Assembly (NCBI GenBank): GCA_964581385.1
Contig: CAZOOK010000057.1
Span: forward strand, 1-20,278
Length of the DNA: 20,278 nt
DNA from: CAZOOK01 sp964581385
GTDB lineage: Bacteria > Pseudomonadota > Gammaproteobacteria > Nevskiales > Nevskiaceae
Reading direction: 5' to 3'
The notes beneath the pieces were generated by a model that did not search any database, was not told the origin of the DNA, and saw nothing but the letters and a program-made list of their open reading frames with translations. Position 1 is the stretch's first letter. Every line of letters starts with the position of its first letter. The translations under genes were made by a program, and so were the position numbers. Positions 1-6,561 of the stretch are shown here, one piece after another.

Positions 1-188
1 GCAGTCACCTTGCGTTCGTAGACCGGCAAGGTGATGTGCTTCAGCGCCATGTAGTCGCCGTAGTAGAAACAAACATCGCGCACTGACACTTTCTCGGCCA
101 GTGGAGCTTTGGGCGCAGCAATGCCGGGTGGCTCCAGATAGGGCCGCTGCATCTTGACACTGCCGGCGGCGACGGTGGGGTCGTTCAT
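1..188 (-). CDS. pstB: Phosphate ABC transporter ATP-binding protein PstB (N-terminal part, cut by window edge)
   Basis: Only the first 62 codons are inside the window. PstB is the cytoplasmic ATPase that powers high-affinity phosphate import through PstC-PstA. The visible protein begins MNDPTVAAGS and reaches a segment containing VRDVCFYYGDYMALKHITL, which matches the first beta strands and the aromatic A-loop region (FYYG) of PstB proteins. The window ends just before the expected Walker A motif, so no catalytic motif can be checked. The N-terminal extension of about 30 residues before the ABC core is somewhat longer than in the E. coli protein. The ATG lies 3 nt after the pstA stop codon, so the two are co-transcribed and probably translationally coupled. 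The identification rests on this N-terminal match plus operon position and is strong. Confidence 0.9.
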   Translation of the reverse strand, partial: MNDPTVAAGSVKMQRPYLEPPGIAAPKAPLAEKVSVRDVCFYYGDYMALKHITLPVYERKVT

Positions 189-191
189 GGT

Positions 192-1040
192 TCAGCCGTT
201 GGATTTCGAGGAAGACAGCGAGCGGGCAACAATATTCAGCGTCAGCACCGTGAATGTGATCAGCAACGCGCCGGTCCAGGCCAGCTTCTGCCAGTCCGCG
301 TAAGGACTCAGCGCAAATTGGTAAATCACCACCGGCAGATTTGCCATCGGCGCGTTCATGTTGGTGCTCATGAACTGATTGTTGAGGGCGGTGAACAGCA
401 ACGGAGCGGTTTCGCCGGTGATGCGCGCCACCGCTAGCAGTACGCCGGTGAGCATGCCGGCGCGCGCCGCTCGATAAGCAACATTGGTAATGACGATCCA
501 GCGCGGCGAGCCGAGTGCGGATGCCGCCTCGCGCAGGCCATTGGGTACCAGCAACAGCATATCCTCGGTGGTGCGCACGACAACGGGCAGCACCAGCAGC
601 GCCAGTGCGACACCGCCGGCCCATGCGGAAAAATGCCCCATACGCACGACCATGATCTGGTAGACGAACAGACCGACGACGATCGAGGGTGCAGACAGCA
701 GCACGTCATTGATAAAGCGGACGATCGAGGAAAGCCGACTATGGCGTCCGTATTCGGCCATGTAGGTGCCGGCGAGAATGCCGACTGGTGTACCGATCGC
801 TGTGCCGATCGCTGTCATCGCCAGACTGCCGAAGATCGCATTGAGCAGACCGCCGTCGCTGCCGGGCGGCGGGGTCATTTGCGTAAAGACCTTCAGCGAA
901 AGACCACTGACGCCCCTGAAAATCAGCGTCGCCAGAATCAGAGCAAGAATCACAAGGCCGGACAGCGCCGCCGCCCAAGCGAGTGTCATCACGATTTGGT
1001 TGGTGAAGCGGCGGCGGCGATAGAGCATGGTGTTTGTCAC
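192..1040 (-). CDS. pstA: Phosphate ABC transporter permease PstA
   Basis: Inner-membrane permease subunit that pairs with PstC to form the phosphate channel of the PstSCAB importer. The 282-residue protein has about six hydrophobic segments. It carries the permease EAA loop (EAASALGSPRW, residues 171-181) followed by the conserved RITGETAPL (206-214), both typical of PstA. The length is normal. The reading frame opens with GTG at 1040, one base after the pstC stop, and the purine-rich end of pstC (GGGGAAG) serves as ribosome site. An in-frame ATG at 1028 (MLYRRRRF) is an alternative start 4 codons downstream and also has a purine-rich stretch before it. Tight packing with pstC and pstB shows a single operon. 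Family assignment is secure; only the exact start is open. Confidence 0.95.
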   Translation of the reverse strand: MTNTMLYRRRRFTNQIVMTLAWAAALSGLVILALILATLIFRGVSGLSLKVFTQMTPPPGSDGGLLNAIFGSLAMTAIGTAIGTPVGILAGTYMAEYGRHSRLSSIVRFINDVLLSAPSIVVGLFVYQIMVVRMGHFSAWAGGVALALLVLPVVVRTTEDMLLLVPNGLREAASALGSPRWIVITNVAYRAARAGMLTGVLLAVARITGETAPLLFTALNNQFMSTNMNAPMANLPVVIYQFALSPYADWQKLAWTGALLITFTVLTLNIVARSLSSSKSNG

Positions 1041-1041
1041 C

Positions 1042-2037
1042 TCACTTCCCCGCCTTCTGTTCCAGGCGCATCAGCATGAAGCGGGCAGTGGCCAGCACGA
1101 AGAAAGTGATGACAAACAGGATCAGTCCCAATTCGACCAGTGCCGACGTATACAAATCACCGACCGCCTCTGTGAATTCGTTGGCGATGCTCGCCGAAAT
1201 GGTGGTGCCCGGCGCGAGGATGGAAGCACTGATCCGGTGAGCATTACCGATGACGAACGTCACCGCCATGGTTTCGCCGAGCGCGCGCCCGAGGCCAAGC
1301 ATGACGCCGCCGATGACGCCGCTGCGGGTATAGGGGATTACGATCTGATTGACGACTTCCCATGTCGTGCAGCCGAGGCCATACGCCGATTCCTTGAGCA
1401 CGGCCGGAACGGTGTCGAATACGTCGCGCGTCACTGACGTGATATAGGGCAGCACCATGAAGCTGAGGATGATGCCGGCGGTCAGGATGCCAATGCCATA
1501 GGGCGGACCGGCGAAAAGATTGTGGATCAAAGGGATCGACGAAAATGTCGAGATCAATACGGGCTGCACGTGCGCCTGCAGAAACGGCGCCAGTACGAAC
1601 AAGCCCCAGATGCCGTAGATGATGCTGGGAATGCCGGCCAGCAGTTCGATGGCGGTACCGATCGGCCGCTTCAGCCAGCGCGGGCACAGTTCAGTGATGA
1701 AGATGGAGATGCCAAGACTGACCGGAATACCGATCAGCATGGCGATGAGCGAGGTCACCAGCGTGCCGTAAACGGCCGGCAGTGCGCCAAATTTTTCAGT
1801 GACCGGATTCCACGACTGGTTGCTCAAAAAGCCGAAGCCAAACGCTTTGACCGCAGGGATCGATCCATAGATCAGCGTAATGATCACGCCGCTGAGCAAC
1901 ACCAGCACCGTGATCGCCGCAACACGGGTCGCATTGCGTAGCAGCGCTTCCAACATACCGTGGCGGCGCAGCGTCGCAGGCGAAATCGCGACTGCCTCGT
2001 TCGAATAGCTCACTGCCACTTGCGCGTATGAATTCAA
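1042..2037 (-). CDS. pstC: Phosphate ABC transporter permease PstC
   Basis: Second inner-membrane permease of the Pst phosphate importer. The frame encodes 331 residues. There is a hydrophilic N-terminus, a first membrane helix at about 38-58, further helices, the cytoplasmic EAA-type loop KESAYGLGCTTWE (215-227), and RALGETMAV (251-259), which parallels RITGET in PstA. The longest frame opens with TTG at 2037, preceded by GGGG with a 7-nt gap. Other possible starts are GTG at 2019 and ATG at 1956 (MLEALLRNATR), the latter only about 12 residues before the first helix. I keep TTG because the upstream segment still reads like protein, but this start is uncertain. The gene sits 90 bp after pstS, a gap holding a hairpin, and one base before pstA. 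Confidence 0.93.
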   Translation of the reverse strand: MNSYAQVAVSYSNEAVAISPATLRRHGMLEALLRNATRVAAITVLVLLSGVIITLIYGSIPAVKAFGFGFLSNQSWNPVTEKFGALPAVYGTLVTSLIAMLIGIPVSLGISIFITELCPRWLKRPIGTAIELLAGIPSIIYGIWGLFVLAPFLQAHVQPVLISTFSSIPLIHNLFAGPPYGIGILTAGIILSFMVLPYITSVTRDVFDTVPAVLKESAYGLGCTTWEVVNQIVIPYTRSGVIGGVMLGLGRALGETMAVTFVIGNAHRISASILAPGTTISASIANEFTEAVGDLYTSALVELGLILFVITFFVLATARFMLMRLEQKAGK

Positions 2038-2069
2038 GGGACGGCCCCAGACTTTACCCGATGATGGGT

Positions 2070-2087
2070 GACCGGCTCACGCCGGCC
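2070..2087 (-). terminator. Intercistronic hairpin between pstS and pstC (attenuator or mRNA-stability element)
   Basis: Read on the minus strand, GGCCGGC-GTGA-GCCGGTC forms a 7-bp GC-rich stem with one G-U pair and a 4-nt loop. It lies 40 nt downstream of the pstS stop and 32 nt before pstC. No U-run follows, so it is not a classic intrinsic terminator. A hairpin here could stabilise pstS mRNA or reduce read-through, giving more binding protein than permease. That role is an inference from position. Confidence 0.4.
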
Positions 2088-2127
2088 ACCCCGCTTCATC
2101 GGCCAATCGACAGACCTGCTGCGACAA

Positions 2128-3180
2128 TTACTTCCATACGGGCAGGCCGACGCCATCCTTGACGTTGTCCTTCCACGACTTTTGCACGAGGGCCACAACC
2201 TTGTCCGGCATTGGCACGTAATCGAGCTCGTCGGCCAGCTTGCCGCCGTTCTTGTACGACCAGTCAAAGAACTTCATGGCTTCCAGCAGCGCCACCGCGT
2301 CATCCGGCTTCTTGTACACGATGATGAAGCTGGCGCCGGTGATCGGCCAACTCGCAGCGCCTGCTTGATTGGTCAGGATCAGGTAGAAGCCTGGCGCATG
2401 TTCCCAGTCAGCGCTCGCAGCCGCTGCCTGGAAAGTTTCAGCCTTCGGCTCGACAACTTTGCCGTCTTTGTTGACCATCTTGAGGTAGGTCATCTTGTTT
2501 TGCTTCGCGTAGGCATACTCGACGTAGCCGATAGCGCCTTCGGTCTGCTGCGCGACGCCTGCGACCCCTTCGTTGCCTTTGCCGCCGACGCCCGTCGGCC
2601 ATTCCACCGCCGTGGAAGCACCCACTTTGTCCTTCCACTCCGGGCTGACCTGCGAAAGATAATTGGTAAACAGAAACGAGGTGCCAGAACCATCGGAACG
2701 ATGCACCACTGCGATCTGAGTGGACGGCAACTTCACGCCGGGATTGAGCTTTTTGAGAGCCGCGTCGTCCCATGCCGTAATTTTGCCGAGGTAGATATTG
2801 GCCAGCGTGGCACCGTCAATGACCACTTCGCCCGGCTTAAGGCCCTTGACGTTCACAACCGGGACGACACCTCCCATGATCATCGGAAATTGCGTCAGAC
2901 CCGCCGGATCCAGCTCGCTGAGCTCCAGCGGCTTGTCGGAAGCGCCGAAAGTAACGGTTTTGGCTTTGATCTGTTTGATGCCGCCGCCGGAACCGATCGA
3001 CTGATAGTTGAGACCGATGCCAGTCTTGGTCTTATAAGCATCCGCCCACTTTGAGTAAATAGGATACGGAAACGTCGCGCCAGCACCGGAAATGTCGGTC
3101 GCGAAAACCGCCGAAACGTTAAACGCCGCCATCACGCCAATGGCAACGCGGCGTAACAGTGTGTTCTGCATGATGCTCAC
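2128..3180 (-). CDS. pstS: Periplasmic phosphate-binding protein PstS
   Basis: Secreted phosphate receptor that delivers inorganic phosphate to PstC-PstA. The chosen frame starts with GTG at 3180 and gives 350 residues. A signal peptide occupies about 1-27 (basic start, hydrophobic core, cleavage near AVFA-TD). Mature motifs match PstS: SGAGATFPYPIYSKW (31-45), SIGSGGG (61-67), FGASDKPL (78-85) and RSDGSGTSF (161-169), which line the phosphate pocket in known PstS structures. The C-terminus (WKDNVKDGVGLPVWK) is also typical. GTG is preferred to the ATG three codons later because an AGGAG lies exactly 6 nt before GTG, against 15 nt before the ATG. A longer in-frame extension to 3315 runs across the promoter region and is rejected. 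It is the first gene of the operon, with a Pho-box candidate about 70 bp upstream. Confidence 0.96.
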   Translation of the reverse strand: MSIMQNTLLRRVAIGVMAAFNVSAVFATDISGAGATFPYPIYSKWADAYKTKTGIGLNYQSIGSGGGIKQIKAKTVTFGASDKPLELSELDPAGLTQFPMIMGGVVPVVNVKGLKPGEVVIDGATLANIYLGKITAWDDAALKKLNPGVKLPSTQIAVVHRSDGSGTSFLFTNYLSQVSPEWKDKVGASTAVEWPTGVGGKGNEGVAGVAQQTEGAIGYVEYAYAKQNKMTYLKMVNKDGKVVEPKAETFQAAAASADWEHAPGFYLILTNQAGAASWPITGASFIIVYKKPDDAVALLEAMKFFDWSYKNGGKLADELDYVPMPDKVVALVQKSWKDNVKDGVGLPVWK

Positions 3181-3186
3181 GGATAT

Positions 3187-3191
3187 CTCCT
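3187..3191 (-). promoter_or_regulatory. Ribosome binding site deciding the GTG start of pstS
   Basis: The plus-strand bases CTCCT read AGGAG on the coding strand and end 6 nt before GTG at 3180. The in-frame ATG at 3171 would be 15 nt away. The spacing therefore favours the GTG. Confidence 0.75.
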
Positions 3192-3234
3192 GAGGACAAT
3201 GAAAGCGGGGACGCGGTGTGATTTCCCCGCTGGG

Positions 3235-3268
3235 AGAATAATGATCCTGTGTGACAGTTTTGTTGCAG
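3235..3268 (-). promoter_or_regulatory. Pho box and -10 candidate of the pst operon
   Basis: On the minus strand, 3268 to 3250 reads CTGCAACA AAA CTGTCACA. This fits the PhoB box layout (CTGTCATA, 3 nt, CTGTCATA): 7 of 8 bases match in the proximal half, 5 of 8 in the distal half, and the spacer is all A. Nine bases further downstream is TATTCT (3240-3235), a possible -10, as expected when PhoB replaces the -35 contact. It sits 70 bp before the pstS start. Another TTGTCATAATA half-site-like match lies further upstream (about 3374-3384). Both are read by eye. Confidence 0.6.
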
Positions 3269-3416
3269 ACGTCTGTGTAGGCTTCTGAAACGCGCCCAAA
3301 TCGCTTTGAAATCAACCGTTACGGCGGTCAATCCGGTAAACTGCAAAGCGGCGGCAAAAAGCGATCGGGCGCTATTATGACAAAGGAATTCGACCGCGAA
3401 CGCAGTGGTCCGCGGC

Positions 3417-4244
3417 CTACTTCACGACTGCCGCCGGCAGTGGCTTACTTGGCTTCTGCTCGGCAATCGTCCCGATCGCGGCAGTCACCATCTTTTGCAA
3501 CGCCTGTTCGACCGGCGTGTTGTTGAAATAGTTGAGGAGGCCTGGCAGCTTGACGCTGCTGCCGCCGATATCGAACAGCCCGGTAAAATCCAGCGCATAG
3601 CGGGTGTTCTTGCCCTCCACCGCGGTGCTCGCAACGATGCGGCCGGTGGCGACATCAATAATGCGCAAATCCATGGCCGCATAGCCGCGCTTGAAGCTCA
3701 GATTGAGCACGCCCCAACCGTACCTGGCATCGCCACCGAGCGGGATCGGAATCGGCAGCGCGCCGCCCTCGCTGCCGGCACCGGTATCGAAGGCTGTTAG
3801 CGCACCGACCACAAGCAACTCCGCTCCTTCAAGCTGGCCAAGTGGGATGCGGGTTTTATCGCCGACTCGCATCGATTGCGAAAAATCCTGCTCGACCATC
3901 ACTGAATTGAGGTCCTCGCGATCAAGCACGATGAATTGACCGGTGTTGAACAGCTCAGTCACCAGCATGTCGCGGATGCCGGCGATAACCCCCGTCGGCG
4001 TCATCTGGCCGTTCTTGTCGCGCGTCAGGTTGATGAGCCCAAGCTGGCGCGACAACGAGCGGTTCCCGCTGGCGGCGGATTTGTCCACGATCGCACCGAC
4101 GGCGATGCGATATTTCGTGCCGTTCGCATTTTCAGCCCGCGCCTCCGCCACGGTCTGGCCACCGCCTTTCGTAATCTCGGCGGTATTGGAACAGCCAACG
4201 ATGGCAACGGCGCAGACCAGCGCCAGCAACCACGGCCGGATCAT
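3417..4244 (-). CDS. CsgG-family outer-membrane lipoprotein (paralogue 1)
   Basis: A 275-residue lipoprotein of the CsgG family. The N-terminus is a lipoprotein signal (MIRPWLLALVCAVAIVGC) with Cys18 as the predicted lipidated residue. The body shows family traits: KYRIAVGAIVDKSA, a segment around FNTGQFIVLDREDL, then LGQLEGAELLVVGALTAFD and a dimer/barrel-type region with DLRIIDVATGRIVAS. CsgG itself forms the curli secretion pore, but many relatives act elsewhere. No csgA, csgB, csgE or csgF is present here, so a curli role is not supported. The gene lies 24 nt after a shorter paralogue on the same strand, forming a two-gene unit. No strong ribosome site is visible, which suggests coupling to the upstream gene. 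The stop precedes the pst promoter region. Confidence 0.85.
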   Translation of the reverse strand: MIRPWLLALVCAVAIVGCSNTAEITKGGGQTVAEARAENANGTKYRIAVGAIVDKSAASGNRSLSRQLGLINLTRDKNGQMTPTGVIAGIRDMLVTELFNTGQFIVLDREDLNSVMVEQDFSQSMRVGDKTRIPLGQLEGAELLVVGALTAFDTGAGSEGGALPIPIPLGGDARYGWGVLNLSFKRGYAAMDLRIIDVATGRIVASTAVEGKNTRYALDFTGLFDIGGSSVKLPGLLNYFNNTPVEQALQKMVTAAIGTIAEQKPSKPLPAAVVK

Positions 4245-4268
4245 GCGCGGATGCGCCGCCCGTGCGCG

Positions 4269-4928
4269 CTACAGCTTATTACTGACGATGTAGTTGACCG
4301 CCTTTTCGATGCAATCGCGGATCGCCTGTTCCATCGGCGTCTTGCTGTAAGCGCCGAGGCCGATCGGCAGCGAGCTGCCAGTGAAGACAATGCCGACGCC
4401 ATTGTTGGCGGACGTGCCATTGACAGTGGTCGCATTGACGACACGGCCACTGGCGGCGTCGACGACACGGATATTGATGGTGACACAGGCCTGCTTCGCC
4501 GATATCAGGATGATCGACCCGCCACTGCAATTCGTTTCAAACGCAGTGATCGAGCCGCGAATCAGCAGCTGCGCGCCTTCGAGCTGACCGATCGGCGCCG
4601 CAGTCTCCTTCTTGAAGCGGCTGCTGTTGGAAAGATCCTGCTCTTGCGTCACCTCGTTCAGATGCTCGCGTTCGAGCACGATAAAGCGTCCGGTGTTGGT
4701 CAGCGAATCGGCGAGCATATCGGCCATACCCTGCCCGACCGGCGCATGCTGCGCCGATTTATCATCGAATGCGCTGACCGCGATACGGTACTTGGGCCCG
4801 TTGTAAGGCTCCGTTCGCGCCTGTGTGATGCTCTGTCCGCCGCTGGAACTCACGACCGTCGCGGAACTCGTGCAGGCTGCAGCAATCACTGCCGCGAGCA
4901 GGGAAACAAGCAGGGATTTAATCGGCAT
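4269..4928 (-). CDS. CsgG-family lipoprotein (paralogue 2, shorter)
   Basis: A 219-residue relative of the next gene and first in the pair. The start at 4928 (MPIKSLLVSLL) is chosen because GGAG lies 6 nt upstream; the in-frame ATG four codons earlier overlaps that GGAG. A signal peptide ends at Cys19 (AVIAAAC), with alanine at the lipobox -3 position, which is less usual. The two proteins align clearly: SGGQSITQARTE / GGGQTVAEARAE, KYRIAVSAFDDKSA / KYRIAVGAIVDKSA, NTGRFIVLEREHLNEV / NTGQFIVLDREDLNSV, and QLEGAQLLIRGSITAF / QLEGAELLVVGALTAF. They are therefore tandem duplicates that have diverged. The shorter one lacks the central insertions of the longer. A shared outer-membrane complex is plausible but inferred. 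Confidence 0.85.
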   Translation of the reverse strand: MPIKSLLVSLLAAVIAAACTSSATVVSSSGGQSITQARTEPYNGPKYRIAVSAFDDKSAQHAPVGQGMADMLADSLTNTGRFIVLEREHLNEVTQEQDLSNSSRFKKETAAPIGQLEGAQLLIRGSITAFETNCSGGSIILISAKQACVTINIRVVDAASGRVVNATTVNGTSANNGVGIVFTGSSLPIGLGAYSKTPMEQAIRDCIEKAVNYIVSNKL

Positions 4929-4998
4929 CGCTGACTCCATAATCGCACTTGATTAATAAATAACGCCGTGACCGTCGCACCGCTGACAACAAAGCTGT

Positions 4999-5027
4999 GC
5001 GACATTCGATAACGACCCGGCTATATA
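4999..5027 (+). promoter_or_regulatory. Promoter candidate for the isoaspartyl peptidase-moaB pair
   Basis: GCGACA (4999-5004) and TATATA (5022-5027) are separated by exactly 17 bp. The -35 matches TTGACA at 4 of 6 positions and the -10 matches TATAAT at 5 of 6. Transcription would begin about 14 nt before the ATG at 5048, so the leader would be short and the ribosome site weak. Confidence 0.4.
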
Positions 5028-5047
5028 ACCTTGTTAAATTGTCCTCT

Positions 5048-5998
5048 ATGCACCGCGATTTGTCTCTGATCCGTTTCGCCATCCACGGTGGCGCCGGCAA
5101 TCCGGCGCGCGAAGCGGCTCCACGCACAGAACACCGCGAAGCGCTGCGGCGCATCGCCAGCGCCGCCTGGCAGGCGCTGCGCGACGGCGCGAGCGCCACC
5201 GACGCGGTCGAAAACGCGGTGGCCGCGCTCGAGGATTGCCCGCTATTCAACGCCGGTACCGGCGCCGTCCTCAACGCCGATGGCGTTGCGGAACTCGATG
5301 CCGCGATCATGCGCGGTAGCGATCGCCACTGCGGCGCAGTCGCCGCGGTCACTCGGCTGCGCAATCCGATCCACGTCGCGCGCGCGGTCATGGAACGCTC
5401 ACCGCATGTGCTGCTGGCAGGCGCCGGCGCTGAGCGCTTCGCCCAACACTGCGGTCACGCGCTGATTGATCCAGCCACGCTGATCGTCCCCGAACGCCTG
5501 CGCCAGCTCGACGAGGCGCGCCGCGCCGGCCGCGTAGCACTCGATCACGATCATGCAGCCGAAAAACCCGCGGCAGACGAATCCGGCTTCGGCACCGTCG
5601 GCGCGGTCGCACGCGACGCCGAAGGCTCACTGGCGGCGGCGACCTCGACCGGCGGGCTCACCAACAAATGGCCAGGCCGCATCGGTGACACGCCGCTGAT
5701 CGGTGCCGGCACTTTCGCCGACGATCGTAGCGTCGCGGTATCCTGCACCGGCAGCGGCGAGACTTTCATCCGCACCGGCTTCGCGCACGCACTGCACGCG
5801 CGTGTGCTGCGTGGCGAAGGATCGCTGCAGCGCGCCTGCGAAGACGGCCTTGCAGAATTGAGTGCGGTCGGCGGACGCGGCGGTTGCATCGCCGTCGGCC
5901 GTGACGGCAATCTTGCGCTGCTGTTCAACTCGACGGCGATGTACCGCGCGTGGTGCCGCGCGGACGGCCAGGTCGGCGTCGCCATTTTCAACGACTGA
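5048..5998 (+). CDS. iaaA: Isoaspartyl peptidase / plant-type L-asparaginase (Ntn-hydrolase)
   Basis: A 316-residue enzyme of the type-III asparaginase family, which removes isoaspartyl residues from dipeptides and hydrolyses L-asparagine. It is made as an inactive precursor that cleaves itself just before a threonine, which becomes the N-terminal nucleophile of the beta subunit. The motif is clear here: SGFGTVGAVA with Thr183, followed by ATSTGGLTNKWPGRIGDTPL (198-217), which holds substrate-binding and oxyanion residues. The N-terminus FAIHGGAGNP (10-19) and FNAGTGAVLNADG (67-79) are also diagnostic. The length fits the family. The start at 5048 puts the first beta strand 8 residues in, as usual; an upstream in-frame start at 4997 overlaps the promoter candidate and looks non-coding. 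moaB follows after 8 nt, so the two form an operon. Confidence 0.93.
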   Translation: MHRDLSLIRFAIHGGAGNPAREAAPRTEHREALRRIASAAWQALRDGASATDAVENAVAALEDCPLFNAGTGAVLNADGVAELDAAIMRGSDRHCGAVAAVTRLRNPIHVARAVMERSPHVLLAGAGAERFAQHCGHALIDPATLIVPERLRQLDEARRAGRVALDHDHAAEKPAADESGFGTVGAVARDAEGSLAAATSTGGLTNKWPGRIGDTPLIGAGTFADDRSVAVSCTGSGETFIRTGFAHALHARVLRGEGSLQRACEDGLAELSAVGGRGGCIAVGRDGNLALLFNSTAMYRAWCRADGQVGVAIFND

Positions 5999-6006
5999 GA
6001 ACCATC

Positions 6007-6498
6007 ATGGGACTGAACATCGCCATTCTCACCGTTTCCGACACGCGCACGCCGGAAACCGATACTTCCGGCAACCTGCTTGCGCGGCGCGCCGTCGAAG
6101 CCGGCCACACCATCGCCGGCCGCGCGCTACTGAAGGACGACCGCTACCTGGTACGCGCGATGGTATCGGCGTGGCTGGTCGAGGATTCCGTCAACGCGAT
6201 CGTCATCACCGGCGGCACCGGCCTCACCGCGCGCGACATCACTGTCGAAGCAGTGCGACCACTGCTCGACAAGGAGATCGACGGTTTCGGTGAACTATTC
6301 CGCTGGCTGTCGTACAGCGATGTCGGCACTTCCACAATCCAGTCGCGCGCGCTCGGCGGCATCGCCAACCGCAAGCTGATTTTCTGTCTGCCCGGCTCCA
6401 CACGCGCCTGCGAACTGGCCTGGGATAAAATTCTCGGCCCGCAATTCGACACCGAAAACAAACCCTGCAATTTTGCGGAACTGATCCCGCGCTTTTAG
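6007..6498 (+). CDS. moaB: Molybdenum cofactor biosynthesis protein MoaB
   Basis: A 163-residue cytoplasmic protein of the MoaB/MogA family, which binds molybdopterin and, in MogA-type members, adenylylates it before molybdate insertion. It starts MGLNIAILTVSDTRTPE, carries the family signature VITGGTGLTARD (66-77) and ends with LPGSTRACELAWDKIL (128-143). The SGxxL segment near residues 21-24 also fits. In E. coli MoaB itself is dispensable, whereas in organisms without MogA it can be the active adenylyltransferase; which applies here cannot be told from this window. The ATG at 6007 has a weak GAGAA upstream and lies 8 nt after the peptidase gene. The TAG stop is built from bases of a palindromic element starting at 6495, discussed separately. 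Confidence 0.92.
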   Translation: MGLNIAILTVSDTRTPETDTSGNLLARRAVEAGHTIAGRALLKDDRYLVRAMVSAWLVEDSVNAIVITGGTGLTARDITVEAVRPLLDKEIDGFGELFRWLSYSDVGTSTIQSRALGGIANRKLIFCLPGSTRACELAWDKILGPQFDTENKPCNFAELIPRF

Positions 6499-6555
6499 AG
6501 CGTGTTATGCACTTTTGTGATCGCAACGATTACAGAAGTGCATAACACGCTCTAA
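6495..6555. mobile_element. 61-bp near-perfect palindrome, MITE-like, flanked by TA
   Basis: Arms of 29 nt (6495-6523 and 6527-6555) pair with only two mismatches (6515/6535 and 6519/6531, both T-G type) around a CAA loop. The outer 20 bp are identical. Inside a TA on each side the ends read GAGCGTGTTATGCACTT and its complement, as in a miniature inverted-repeat element inserted at a TA dinucleotide. Removing one TA plus the element would restore ...TTT TAA GCG, that is, moaB ending in the same residues with a TAA stop. The structure lies between convergent moaB and the kef gene (stop at 6562), so it could also act as a two-way transcription terminator, although it has no long T-run. No second copy was seen in this window. 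Confidence 0.65.
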
Positions 6556-6561
6556 GCGCGA

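Noticed and set aside
2068..3054. 328-codon plus-strand frame opposite pstS
   Set aside because: pstS on the other strand is unmistakable; this frame is its complement and shows no domain or ribosome site.
3417..4928. A curli secretion operon
   Set aside because: Only CsgG-like proteins are present. No csgA, B, D, E or F is found on either side; the neighbours are pst and the peptidase-moaB pair.
3936..4934. 332-codon plus-strand frame opposite the CsgG-type genes
   Set aside because: It is rich in Arg, Asp and His, spans two real minus-strand genes and their gap, and has no coding signals.
6495..6555. Reading the palindrome ends as a 3-bp target duplication (TTA/TAA)
   Set aside because: The two flanks are complementary, not identical, in direct orientation. 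Only the TA dinucleotide is a true direct repeat, so a TA duplication is the better model.
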